Assembly: GCA_030837265.1 (NCBI GenBank)
Contig: JAUPKV010000506.1
Location: 1 to 12,149 of the forward strand
Length of the DNA: 12,149 nucleotides
Reading direction: 5' to 3'
DNA from: Methanobacteriota archaeon
GTDB lineage: Archaea > Halobacteriota > Methanosarcinia > Methanosarcinales > Methanosarcinaceae
The notes under the pieces were generated by a model that searched no databases, had not been told where the DNA came from, and was given only the letters and a program-made list of their open reading frames with translations. Positions 1-6,979 of the stretch are shown here, one piece after another (position 1 is the first letter of the stretch; each line of letters begins with the position of its first letter). The translations under genes were made by a program, and so were the position numbers.

Positions 1-87
1 GTGTTTACTTAATAATGCTTCTAAAGTATCAATGTGTTTCTACTGCTTTTATCCTTGTTGCATATTAATAATTTATAAATATATTTA

Positions 88-150
88 TAATGAATGCAAA
101 TATATTAATAATGAATGTAAATATATTAATAATGAATGTAAATCTATTTT
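88..150. repeat. 21-bp tandem repeat, three copies
   Basis: Three head-to-tail units begin at 88, 109 and 130 with the core TAATGAATGYAAATATATTAA. Copies one and two differ at a single base (C/T); copy three matches only over its first part and then decays into T-rich sequence. The spacing of exactly two helical turns could place repeated protein sites on one face of DNA, but this is inference. It may equally be simple slippage in AT-rich DNA. Confidence 0.75.
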
Positions 151-496
151 AATTTGTGAATATATTTTAACATTTTAGAAAAAATGAAATCCACAGGCAC
201 TTAATTTTTTCGAAAATAATAGATTCCTTCCCTTTCACTCGTTGACATTTCGTGATATATGAATCGATTTAGATACTTGCTACATTGCGAATTTTATTTT
301 CAAATGAATCTCCAAAAAATAACTATCAAAAATGTCTTTTCTTTTGATATGCTTACTATCTATGCAGGTTGTAAGCTAACTTATTTGACTTTAATTTTTA
401 TATAACTGATTTTTCAATATACTTCAAAAAACTACTGTTATTCCTTGCTTTTAATTTTAAAAAGCTTTTAAACCAACGTGGAACCTCTGGGTTATG

Positions 497-507
497 TTAT
501 ATATTAT
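497..507 (+). promoter_or_regulatory. TATA box of PIN-ATPase gene (leaderless)
   Basis: TTATATATTAT is centred about 27 bases before the ATG at 528, the usual archaeal distance from TATA centre to transcription start. No Shine-Dalgarno-like purine run lies between it and the ATG. Together these suggest transcription starts at or next to the start codon, giving a leaderless mRNA. Confidence 0.5.
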
Positions 508-527
508 CTGGTTCTATATTTCTTTAT

Positions 528-2450
528 ATGCCAGATGAGAAACAGAATATGAGGATTATTCCTGACACAAGTACCGTTATTGACGGGAGGCTTTCAGCCA
601 GGATAAAAAGTGGGGAATTCAAGGGGACTGAAATCGTAATTCCTGAAGCTGTAGTAGCTGAACTTGAAGCCCAGGCAAACAAAGGTAAGGAAATAGGCTT
701 CAAAGGAGTCGAAGAGCTTCTGGAGCTTCGTAAGCTTGCAAATCGGGGAGAGATTACTCTCAAGTTCTGTGGAGTTAAGCCTACTCTTGAGGAGATCAAG
801 ATGGCTGGTGAAGGCAGGATTGATGACATCATCCGAAACACGGCCAGTGAAGTAGGTGGGCTGCTTGTGAGCGAAGACAGGTTACTGTCTCTCATAGCCG
901 AAGCAAAGGGGATTAATGTCGAATTTATATTCCCTAAAATCATGGAGCCGTCAAAGCTTCCTCCTCTCAAAATAGAACATTTTTTCACTGATGATACGAT
1001 GTCCGTACACCTTAAAAATGGTGTATCTCCGATGGCTAAGAAAGGGCCCATCGGATATGTGCGTTACGTAAGAATTCGTGATGAACCTATTACATTTCAG
1101 GAGCTTTCCAGTATTTCCAGAGAACTAATTGAAAGGGCAAGGCTGGATCCTGAATCTTTCATTGAAATGTCCTCAAGTGGGGCCAGTGTCCTTCAAATTC
1201 GGAATATGCGAATTGCAATAGCTCACCCGCCTTTCTCGGATGATATGGAAATAACTGCTGTCAGGCCTACGGTAGTTGTGGATCTTGACCATTACCGACT
1301 CAGTGACAAATTGAAAGAGCGTATTGTAAGCCAACGAGGAGTTCTAATCGCCGGGCCGCCTGGTGCCGGAAAATCCACTTTTGCTGCCGGAGTTGCTCGT
1401 TATCTTAACGACAACGGGCAGGTTGTAAAAACCATGGAATCCCCAAGGGACCTGCAGGTTCCTCCCGAAATTACCCAGTATGCCCCCCTGAATGGCAAGA
1501 TGGAGAATACAGCAGATCTTTTGCTCCTGGTCAGGCCTGATTACACAATATATGATGAAGTCCGAAAGACCGGGGATTTCCTTATTTTTGCAGACATGCG
1601 CCTTGCCGGAGTAGGAATGATCGGAGTAGTGCATGCCACACGGGGAGTAGATGCTATTCAACGCCTTATCGGAAGGGTTGAACTGGGCGTGATCCCTCAG
1701 GTAGTGGATACTGTCATTTTTATTGACAAAGGGGAAGTTTCCAAGGTATTGGTGCTCGAATTCACTGTAAAAGTTCCTCATGGAATGATCGAACAGGACC
1801 TTGCAAGGCCCGTAATTCTAATTGCAGATTTCGAAACCGGGAAACTGGAATACGAGATCTATACTTATGGTGAGCAGGTTGTGGTCATGCCGATTGGTTC
1901 TACACAGGAAAGCAGGAGACCTGCCTGGAGGCTTGCCGAAGAAGAAATCCGGAATGTTATAGGCAGGTACGCTTCCGGACCTGTTGAAGTAGAGGTAACC
2001 TCAGACAGCAGTGCTCTCGTAAAAGTCCACGGCGATGAAATGAGAAAAGTCATCGGCAAAGGTGGCAGTGTCATTGACCGAATTGAAAACACCCTCGGGC
2101 TTCACATCGATGTGAGGGAAATGGAAGCTGGAGCTCCAAAAGGTGTAAAAGGCAGGCGACCAGAAGCGGATAGTAAAGCCGCCAGGCAGAAAGCCAGGGT
2201 CTCAGCCATTGAGGGGGAACCAGTGCTCTCTTCTGTTCGTCCTCTCATCGAAATTAATAAGAAACACCTGATACTTGAGGCACCGGAGCTTGCTGGAAAA
2301 GACGTGGAGATTTTCATTGAAGACGAATATCTCTTTAGTGCAACCGTAAGCCGACATGGGGAAATTAAACTCAGATTCAGTTCTGACCTTGCATCAGATA
2401 TTATCAAGGCACAGGACAGTGGTGGAATGATCGAGATCCGACCGATCTAA
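528..2450 (+). CDS. PIN domain-ATPase-KH protein (PINA/COG1855-like)
   Basis: A three-part nucleic-acid protein of 640 residues. An N-terminal PIN nuclease-like domain (about 8-140) shows the acidic residues expected of the fold: D13 in PDTS, E45, D99/D100 and D117. A central VirB11/PilT-type ATPase has Walker A GPPGAGKST (276-284), an acidic YDE motif (342-344) and a conserved GVVHATRG stretch near 366-373. A KH domain near 485-530 carries VIGKGGSVIDRIE, with GKGG at 510-513. The order and length fit the archaeal PIN-domain ATPase family; its Sulfolobus member PINA is a hexameric ATPase acting on Holliday junctions. A role in DNA repair or recombination, or in RNA handling through the KH domain, is inferred from the family. 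The start at 528 fits a leaderless transcript. M8 (base 549, before RIIPDTS) is an alternative that matches the usual family N-terminus. The protein is cytoplasmic, with no signal peptide or membrane segment. The gene is monocistronic. Confidence 0.92.
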   Translation: MPDEKQNMRIIPDTSTVIDGRLSARIKSGEFKGTEIVIPEAVVAELEAQANKGKEIGFKGVEELLELRKLANRGEITLKFCGVKPTLEEIKMAGEGRIDDIIRNTASEVGGLLVSEDRLLSLIAEAKGINVEFIFPKIMEPSKLPPLKIEHFFTDDTMSVHLKNGVSPMAKKGPIGYVRYVRIRDEPITFQELSSISRELIERARLDPESFIEMSSSGASVLQIRNMRIAIAHPPFSDDMEITAVRPTVVVDLDHYRLSDKLKERIVSQRGVLIAGPPGAGKSTFAAGVARYLNDNGQVVKTMESPRDLQVPPEITQYAPLNGKMENTADLLLLVRPDYTIYDEVRKTGDFLIFADMRLAGVGMIGVVHATRGVDAIQRLIGRVELGVIPQVVDTVIFIDKGEVSKVLVLEFTVKVPHGMIEQDLARPVILIADFETGKLEYEIYTYGEQVVVMPIGSTQESRRPAWRLAEEEIRNVIGRYASGPVEVEVTSDSSALVKVHGDEMRKVIGKGGSVIDRIENTLGLHIDVREMEAGAPKGVKGRRPEADSKAARQKARVSAIEGEPVLSSVRPLIEINKKHLILEAPELAGKDVEIFIEDEYLFSATVSRHGEIKLRFSSDLASDIIKAQDSGGMIEIRPI

Positions 2451-2671
2451 TCTGGATTTGCTTTTTGAGGACCTATCATCAGATCTAATGAAACCTTTGT
2501 TACGTGTCAACTTTGACTTTTCGGATAAGCTCTAAGTTGACTAACTCGAAACTTAACTCTATATAAATAAATTATTGAAAACACATACTTTATCTTTAAA
2601 AATTAATTTATTATAAAAATTATTTGTCTCAATATATTTGGAGATTCCGAACTCCTACCTCATTTGTGTTT
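2451..2671. other. Convergent intergenic region
   Basis: This spacer separates the convergent PIN-ATPase and guanine deaminase genes. It contains U-rich tracts on both strands, a small hairpin close to the deaminase end, and one copy (2517-2542) of a sequence that recurs imperfectly at 4254-4279. No coding potential was seen. Confidence 0.6.
2596..2655 (-). terminator. Possible terminator after guanine deaminase
   Basis: Read on the minus strand, a short stem GGAG/CTCC (2640-2655, 8-base loop) is followed by T-rich sequence containing TAATTTTTAT and TAATTTTTAAAG. Archaeal termination relies mainly on U-tracts, so the T runs are the stronger signal; the stem is short. Confidence 0.35.
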
Positions 2672-3145
2672 TCAATATTCTATCTTATTCTCAGATTCCT
2701 CCCAAGCTTTAAAGGCCATTAAGGCTTCTTCCCTGAGAAGTTGCCTGAATTCAATTTTTCTCTCCTCTGGAGGACGTGAGATTTCTTCGTAGATCAGAGC
2801 GTCGTTAAAGCCGATACTTTGGGCATCTGACGTGGTGTTGGCAAAAACAACTTTGTCTATTCTCGCCCAGTAGATAGCTCCAAGGCACATCGGACAGGGT
2901 TCGCAGGAAGAATAAATTACACAGCCACTGAGATCGAAAGTCTTGAGTTTTTGGGCTGCTACTCTAATTACATTGATCTCTGCATGAGCCGTAGGGTCGT
3001 TAGTCTCAGTGACGAGGTTGCAGCTTTCTGCAAGGATTTCTCCGTTTCTGGTAACGACTGCACCGAAAGGACCTCCACCTTTTTTTACATTTTTAAGGGA
3101 TAGGTCAATAGCACGCCTCATAAATAAAAAATCGTTATCTGTCAT
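2672..3145 (-). CDS. guaD: Guanine deaminase (GuaD, cytidine deaminase fold)
   Basis: Predicted to hydrolyse guanine to xanthine and ammonia in purine salvage, in the cytoplasm. At 157 residues it matches the small CDA-fold guanine deaminase of Bacillus (156). The zinc site is intact: HAE at 54-56 (H54 ligand, E56 proton shuttle) and PCPMC at 83-87 (C84 and C87 ligands). Features separating it from tRNA adenosine deaminase TadA and cytosine deaminases are also present: NDPTAHAE at 49-56, GAIYWAR at 89-95, D115 in the GFND stretch, and a C-terminal tyrosine (Y157) like the one that reaches the partner's active site in the domain-swapped Bacillus dimer. The gene follows the IPK-like gene on the same strand after 89 bases and has its own TATA candidate, so co-transcription is possible but not needed. 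No clear Shine-Dalgarno precedes the ATG. TadA-like or other nucleoside deaminase activity is the main alternative. Confidence 0.9.
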   Translation of the reverse strand: MTDNDFLFMRRAIDLSLKNVKKGGGPFGAVVTRNGEILAESCNLVTETNDPTAHAEINVIRVAAQKLKTFDLSGCVIYSSCEPCPMCLGAIYWARIDKVVFANTTSDAQSIGFNDALIYEEISRPPEERKIEFRQLLREEALMAFKAWEESENKIEY

Positions 3146-3214
3146 TTTTTGTTCTCTTTTTAAATTACTTTGCTGTCGTTTTTGAAATTTTGCTCTTTCG
3201 AAACCTTATTCTTA

Positions 3215-3226
3215 ATTGTATATAAT
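3215..3226 (-). promoter_or_regulatory. TATA-like element upstream of guaD
   Basis: On the minus strand ATTATATACAAT lies about 70-80 bases before the guanine deaminase ATG, inside the 89-base gap after the IPK-like gene. It implies a separate transcript with a 5' leader of roughly 45-50 bases. It is assigned on sequence alone, in AT-rich DNA where chance matches are common. Confidence 0.35.
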
Positions 3227-3234
3227 GTCTTACT

Positions 3235-4026
3235 CTATCGGAGTTGCTCTAAAAAAGTGATTAATGAAGTTATTCCGTCATCAATATTTCCTTTGTACGT
3301 TTGAAATAGTTTGTTATCAGCATCAATGGGATGCGCTAAATCAATTAACTTTACACGTACATTCTCAGGATGTTGAAGATCGAATACAATCATAATACTG
3401 GATGCAATAAATGTTTTTTGATTTTTATCTAATGTATCTTTTATCAGATTTATTTGAGCTATAATGCGCTTTAACACATCACTTTTGTTTACACTTATTC
3501 GATCAAGTTGTTCCTGCAAGAATGTTTCAGAATTTCTACCAGTTATCGCCCTATTTCTATCATCTGTTGGAATAGCGCGCCATCCTCGAGTAGATGATTT
3601 AGTATAACGATCATACAGCTTCATCTTCAATTCTCTAAAAAAGGCACCAATATAACATTCTTCCTTGGATTCTACCAGTTGAAATGCGGAAGTCGTACTT
3701 TTCCCTATTTTTATATCGAAAGCAAGAAGTGACTCCTCTTGAATTCCATAAAACATTTTTTCCATTACAATGACATTCTCACCCATGTCGCTTACTTCTT
3801 GATTATCTCGGCTGGTTCTTTCTGTTACAGGTATAATTTCGCGAAGTCCGCCTGGGTTGGAATATATCTCATATTCTTTCTGATTTGTTTTTTTTGCAAT
3901 TTTCTTACCCCCATCGATTATTCGAAAGATTCCAGCGTGTCCGGCCATCAGAATTAGACTTAATGATTGCTTTCCAACGGATTCAGACTTTATTTTCATC
4001 ATATCGCTCTTGTTATAATTTGACAT
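3235..4026 (-). CDS. Inositol polyphosphate kinase-like protein
   Basis: 263 residues carrying, in order, the hallmarks of the IPK family (the fold of eukaryotic IP3 3-kinase, IPMK and IP6K). A glycine-rich start AGHAGIFRIIDGGKKIAKK (28-46) is followed by the charged E51/E53-Y54 strand and an IIPVTER stretch (64-70). Then come VIVMEKMFYGI (85-95, like the family's vLEDL segment), DIKIG at 104-108 (family signature PxxxDxKxG, with F103 and no proline), a RELKMKLYDRY stretch (131-141, like the GfrlcGmkvY region), SSIMIVFD (209-216, the SSLL motif), KLIDLAHP (226-233, the metal-binding IDF with D229) and DDGITSLITFLEQL (249-262, like the family's C-terminal DxGxxxGlxNLI). These support an ATP-dependent kinase for an inositol phosphate or similar polyol phosphate; the substrate is unknown. 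The gene is more AT-rich than its neighbour: 20 of 60 bases are G or C in 3301-3360, against 29 of 60 in guaD at 2821-2880. That hints at transfer. The first possible start is 4026. AAGGAG abuts that ATG with no spacer; M9 or M10 are alternatives. Confidence 0.72.
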   Translation of the reverse strand: MSNYNKSDMMKIKSESVGKQSLSLILMAGHAGIFRIIDGGKKIAKKTNQKEYEIYSNPGGLREIIPVTERTSRDNQEVSDMGENVIVMEKMFYGIQEESLLAFDIKIGKSTTSAFQLVESKEECYIGAFFRELKMKLYDRYTKSSTRGWRAIPTDDRNRAITGRNSETFLQEQLDRISVNKSDVLKRIIAQINLIKDTLDKNQKTFIASSIMIVFDLQHPENVRVKLIDLAHPIDADNKLFQTYKGNIDDGITSLITFLEQLR

Positions 4027-4088
4027 CTCCTTCGTATTAAAGTCATCACGAAGAGTGTCGCTGCAGAGTTCGAGACAAAATATTATGC

Positions 4089-4099
4089 TTTTATAATTT
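4089..4099 (-). promoter_or_regulatory. TATA-like element of IPK-like gene
   Basis: AAATTATAAAA on the minus strand lies about 65-70 bases before the start codon. It implies a 5' leader of around 40 bases ending in AAGGAG directly next to the ATG. The placement rests on consensus only. Confidence 0.4.
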
Positions 4100-4178
4100 A
4101 CTATAACCTTCCTGTATTTTCCGGCAAATCGAATGGACTGCTTCTACTCTTCTGCCGCTTCATTTTTTTGTCAGTAGC

Positions 4179-4214
4179 CGCCCGATATCTGCTCACAAAG
4201 CGAGCATTCGGGCG
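4179..4214. repeat. Interrupted hairpin (inverted repeat)
   Basis: CGCCCGA (4179-4185) pairs perfectly with TCGGGCG (4208-4214). Inside, GCTC (4191-4194) pairs with GAGC (4202-4205) around a 7-base loop. The stems are separated by an asymmetric internal loop. It is an island of G+C-rich sequence in AT-rich DNA and lies about 80 bases upstream of the IPK promoter and about 200 bases upstream of the HEAT gene start. No long T-run follows either side, so it does not look like a plain terminator. Confidence 0.6.
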
Positions 4215-4345
4215 TTGAGAGAAGTTTTAATGCTCTGCTTCGAAGTTATAACACTTTTCGGATAGATTCTAAATTTACTGGAGCATGGATGCAAGGTAGA
4301 ATTAAATTCATAGGCTATTGACTTCCAGCTAAAATTATGAATCAA

Positions 4346-4355
4346 TACATATAAG
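4346..4355 (+). promoter_or_regulatory. TATA-like element of HEAT-repeat gene
   Basis: TACATATAAG is placed to start transcription near 4377, giving a leader of roughly 38 bases. That leader ends in GGAGGA (4405-4410), five bases before the TTG start codon. The combination of TATA box, leader and Shine-Dalgarno is coherent. Confidence 0.45.
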
Positions 4356-4415
4356 AGGAAGTCTGCTAAATGTGAATATAGGGTTAGAGGATTAAACAGC
4401 AGCTGGAGGAAGTTC

Positions 4416-6830
4416 TTGAGTGAGCAATCAGAGATACATGATAATACTTTCAGAGAGACTTCGGAAAAGCGAAAAGAGGCTGCAAAGAGGCTAGGAGCTT
4501 CTTTTAATTTATTTGCCGACAGGAAACAGGCTCTTCTAGACCTGCTAAGGCTTTGCTCTGATAAGAATAGTGAGGTCCGGGAAGAAGCTATTAATTCAAT
4601 TGCTATGGTCTTTCCTGAGATTCAGGAAAAGGAACAGGTATGGGATAGATTGCTAAACCTTACGGCTTATCCCGAAGAAAAGGTCATCGGGGCTGCTGTA
4701 AACGCTCTGGTCGGTGCATTTAATTTTATGCCGGATAGAAACCGGGCGTGGAAAGACCTCGTAGAGTTGATGAATTCCGAATCGAGCCTGGAAGATGTCA
4801 GCAGTGGAATTGTCCGGGCTTTTCCTTATTTAATTCCTGGAGTTCCGGATAAGCAGCAGGTATGGGAAGACTTACTTGAGATGATAGATTCGAATAATCA
4901 ATATGTGAAAGAGAAAGCAGCTTCTTTTTTCGGTATGGTTTTTCCTGAGCTTTCATACAAAGGAAAAGAAGAATTATGGGATAATTTACTGGAGCTGGCT
5001 ACGGAATCCGGCGATATGCAAGTCCGGGAGCAGGCTGCAAGGGCTCTTAGCATGTTTTTTTCGAGAATGCCGGATGAAATGAGGGATGAGGCCCTGGATG
5101 AATTATTTGAACTTGCAGTGTCCGAAAGCCAGGAAATTCAAAAGGAAGTTATACTGGCCCTTCCTTCAGTTATTTCTCATATTGCAGATAAGGACCGAAC
5201 CTGGAAAGATCTAATCAGGCTTACGGAAGACGAAAGTGGATATATAAGAAGGAAAGCTACAGACACCCTGGTCTCAGTATTTCCCGATATGCCTGACAAG
5301 AAAAACGTTTGGGTGGATTTCCTCAGGCTTACAGGAGCTAAGGACAAATATGTCAGGGTCACAGCAGCTAACGCTCTCAAGCTTGTGCTTCCTTATTTAT
5401 CTGACAAAGACTCGATCTGGAAAGGGCTTGTCGAATTCACAGGAGACAAAGATGAGTTTGTCCGGGAAACAGCTGTTGATACCCTCATTAAGGTTTTCCC
5501 GTACGTATACGACAAAAATCAGGCATATTCGGACCTCGTGACCCTGGCTGAAAAAAGAAATAGTTTTACACTCGGGGAGCTAGTAACAAAGCTTACTGCT
5601 GATTATCCGCAGTTTTATGATGAATATAAAAGAAGTGAGAGGAAGCGGGAAGAGATGAATGAAGATAAAGAAATGAGGGCTGGCAGAGAACCGGGAGAAC
5701 CGGGAGAACCGGGGAAAGATAAACCTGCCGGATTTCATGATCCATCCTCTGAAAAGGCCGTTAATTTGCCAGAAGAGGCTGTTCGTTCAGAAAAACCGGG
5801 TGAAAGGAAGGATAAATGGGATGAAGTCCTTAAGATGGCAGGAGATAAGGATACAGGAGTCAGAAGAAATGCTGCGGATTTGATTGCCCGCAGCTTTCCG
5901 GATGTTAAGGAAGTGCCGGGAGTTTTTTTTGATCTCGTTAAACTAATTGAAAGCCAGGATGCACAGATTCGGGAAAAATCTGCAGTGCTCTTTCCGATCG
6001 CTTTTAAGTATTCCGATGAAAAACAAAGAGCCTGGGACGAGCTTGTAAGGCTTGCCTCCGCTGAGGATAGAAAAGTCCGGCAGGAAGCTATCCTGGCTCT
6101 TGTATCCGGATATGCAGAGGTTCCGGACAAAGACAAAGCCTGGAATGATCTGGTTAGACTTTCCGATCACAGCGATAATCTTGTGAAACGAGCTGCGACG
6201 CGAGCGTTGGGAAGGATATTCTTTCTTGCACCGGATAAGACCGAAGCCTGGAGAGATATGCAGAAAGTCACATCCAACCCCAATAACCCTGTAAGGAAAT
6301 ACGCATTTCGCTCCCTTGGGAGAGCTTCTCTCTGGAGGTCATTAAGGGCAGAAAATGAAATAACTTATATTTTCGGGATAAGAGAAGCTATTAAATTTTT
6401 TAAAGCCGCAAATGAAGTTCCCACTGACACTAATATGCCTGATCTCTATCAGCCCTTCTATGAAGCTCTCTTATCCATCCTTTTCAGTGAAATACATGGC
6501 ATAGCTAAAATTGAAAGTGAAAGGTACTTTTCAAGATTATCTCATGAGATAAGGGTATTTGGGGATAGCCAGCAATTTCACGAGATAATAAATCAGCTTG
6601 CAGGGCTTCTAATATATGCAGGAGATCTGCCACCGGATGATCTGTCAGCCCAGAAAAAACTTCTCGAGACTTCCATTCAAACTTTTGAGAAATTTTCATA
6701 CTACATTGAGCTTAAGGAAGAAGAAGCTATTTCTGCTCCGAGAACCGTGAAAAAAGAGCATCCCAAACCTGGAAAAGAAATCCTGGAACGAGTAGAGAGG
6801 AAAAAATCATTCTTGTCCAGAAAACTGTGA
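4416..6830 (+). CDS. HEAT-repeat scaffold protein, 804 residues
   Basis: An all-helical repeat protein, predicted to be a cytoplasmic scaffold or binding protein; no catalytic motif is visible. About 15 repeats of 36-39 residues share the pattern W-x-D-L-[VL]-x-L ... V-R-x-x-A ... F-P-x-x-P-D-K. A first block runs from about 39 to 404 (repeat starts near 39, 76, 112, 150, 188, 227, 263, 299, 335 and 371). A charged, proline/glycine-rich linker follows (about 405-467) with a triple EPG near 425-433. A second block spans about 468-640 (starts near 468, 504, 540, 576 and 612). The remaining 165 residues form a different helical domain ending in a lysine-rich tail; I do not recognise it. The TTG start is favoured because GGAGGA precedes it by five bases and no upstream start fits. 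Such PBS/HEAT repeats also occur in phycobilisome lyases, but no lyase-specific feature is seen. The gene stands alone, and its partner is unknown. Confidence 0.88.
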   Translation: MSEQSEIHDNTFRETSEKRKEAAKRLGASFNLFADRKQALLDLLRLCSDKNSEVREEAINSIAMVFPEIQEKEQVWDRLLNLTAYPEEKVIGAAVNALVGAFNFMPDRNRAWKDLVELMNSESSLEDVSSGIVRAFPYLIPGVPDKQQVWEDLLEMIDSNNQYVKEKAASFFGMVFPELSYKGKEELWDNLLELATESGDMQVREQAARALSMFFSRMPDEMRDEALDELFELAVSESQEIQKEVILALPSVISHIADKDRTWKDLIRLTEDESGYIRRKATDTLVSVFPDMPDKKNVWVDFLRLTGAKDKYVRVTAANALKLVLPYLSDKDSIWKGLVEFTGDKDEFVRETAVDTLIKVFPYVYDKNQAYSDLVTLAEKRNSFTLGELVTKLTADYPQFYDEYKRSERKREEMNEDKEMRAGREPGEPGEPGKDKPAGFHDPSSEKAVNLPEEAVRSEKPGERKDKWDEVLKMAGDKDTGVRRNAADLIARSFPDVKEVPGVFFDLVKLIESQDAQIREKSAVLFPIAFKYSDEKQRAWDELVRLASAEDRKVRQEAILALVSGYAEVPDKDKAWNDLVRLSDHSDNLVKRAATRALGRIFFLAPDKTEAWRDMQKVTSNPNNPVRKYAFRSLGRASLWRSLRAENEITYIFGIREAIKFFKAANEVPTDTNMPDLYQPFYEALLSILFSEIHGIAKIESERYFSRLSHEIRVFGDSQQFHEIINQLAGLLIYAGDLPPDDLSAQKKLLETSIQTFEKFSYYIELKEEEAISAPRTVKKEHPKPGKEILERVERKKSFLSRKL
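5688..5714 (+). repeat. 9-bp in-frame tandem repeat in HEAT gene
   Basis: Three copies of GAACCGGGA (the last ends GGGG) encode the EPG-EPG-EPG run in the linker between the two HEAT blocks. Being in frame, expansion or loss would lengthen or shorten the linker by three residues per unit. Confidence 0.8.
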
Positions 6831-6843
6831 GTAAACGTGAGTC

Positions 6844-6888
6844 GAATATAAGTGGGTAGAATATAAGTGGGTAGAATATAAGTGACAT
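6844..6888. repeat. 15-bp tandem repeat 3' of HEAT gene
   Basis: Units of GAATATAAGTGGGTA begin at 6844 and 6859 and are identical; a third at 6874 diverges after its first ten bases. A fourth, weaker echo (TAGAATATAATAG) follows near 6901-6912. The array starts 13 bases after the HEAT-gene stop codon, in its 3' untranslated region. Function unknown. Confidence 0.75.
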
Positions 6889-6919
6889 ACTATAAATGGT
6901 AGAATATAATAGACTGGCA

Positions 6920-6954
6920 TCAAAGAAAGAAACCTGATTGCATTTTTCTTTTTG
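6920..6954 (+). terminator. Possible terminator after HEAT-repeat gene
   Basis: A purine-rich CAAAGAAAGAAA is followed after a short loop by the T-rich tract ATTTTTCTTTTTG, with which it pairs imperfectly. The T-tract alone would suit archaeal U-dependent termination. It lies between the HEAT gene and the promoter of the next small gene. Confidence 0.4.
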
Positions 6955-6979
6955 TTCTGGTTATTTATAGTTTCGTTGC

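Larger units (their letters stand above)
1..527. other. AT-rich intergenic region, no gene seen
   Basis: No supportable reading frame was found on either strand. The stretch is strongly A+T-rich, holds a short 21-bp tandem repeat near its left end (88-150), and ends in the promoter of the PIN-ATPase gene. I see no tRNA-like or other clear RNA gene fold. Confidence 0.7.
4027..4415. other. Divergent intergenic region
   Basis: This 389-base region carries the promoters of the IPK-like gene (minus) and the HEAT-repeat gene (plus). It also holds a two-part hairpin (4179-4214) and the second copy of a 26-base imperfect repeat (4254-4279). The IPK reading frame stays open upstream to about 4140 but offers no ATG, GTG or TTG there, so I do not extend the gene. 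Confidence 0.6.

Noticed and set aside
88..150. CRISPR-like array
   Set aside because: The units are directly adjacent without unique spacers and are AT-rich, so this is a simple tandem repeat.
524..1051. Minus-strand frame (175 residues) over the PIN domain
   Set aside because: It is serine-rich low-complexity sequence of the kind produced by antisense reading of a real gene; the opposite strand has clear PIN motifs.
2672..3145. tRNA adenosine deaminase (TadA) reading of the deaminase
   Set aside because: The NDPTAHAE and GAIYWAR context, the D115 region and the terminal tyrosine match guanine deaminase better than TadA.
3739..3957. Plus-strand 72-residue frame with hydrophobic stretches
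   Set aside because: It lies antisense to the IPK-like motifs; its hydrophobic run mirrors the lysine/asparagine-rich coding on the real strand and no start signal precedes it.
4027..4140. Upstream extension of the IPK-like protein
   Set aside because: The frame is open but contains no ATG, GTG or TTG, and the TATA-like element would fall inside it.
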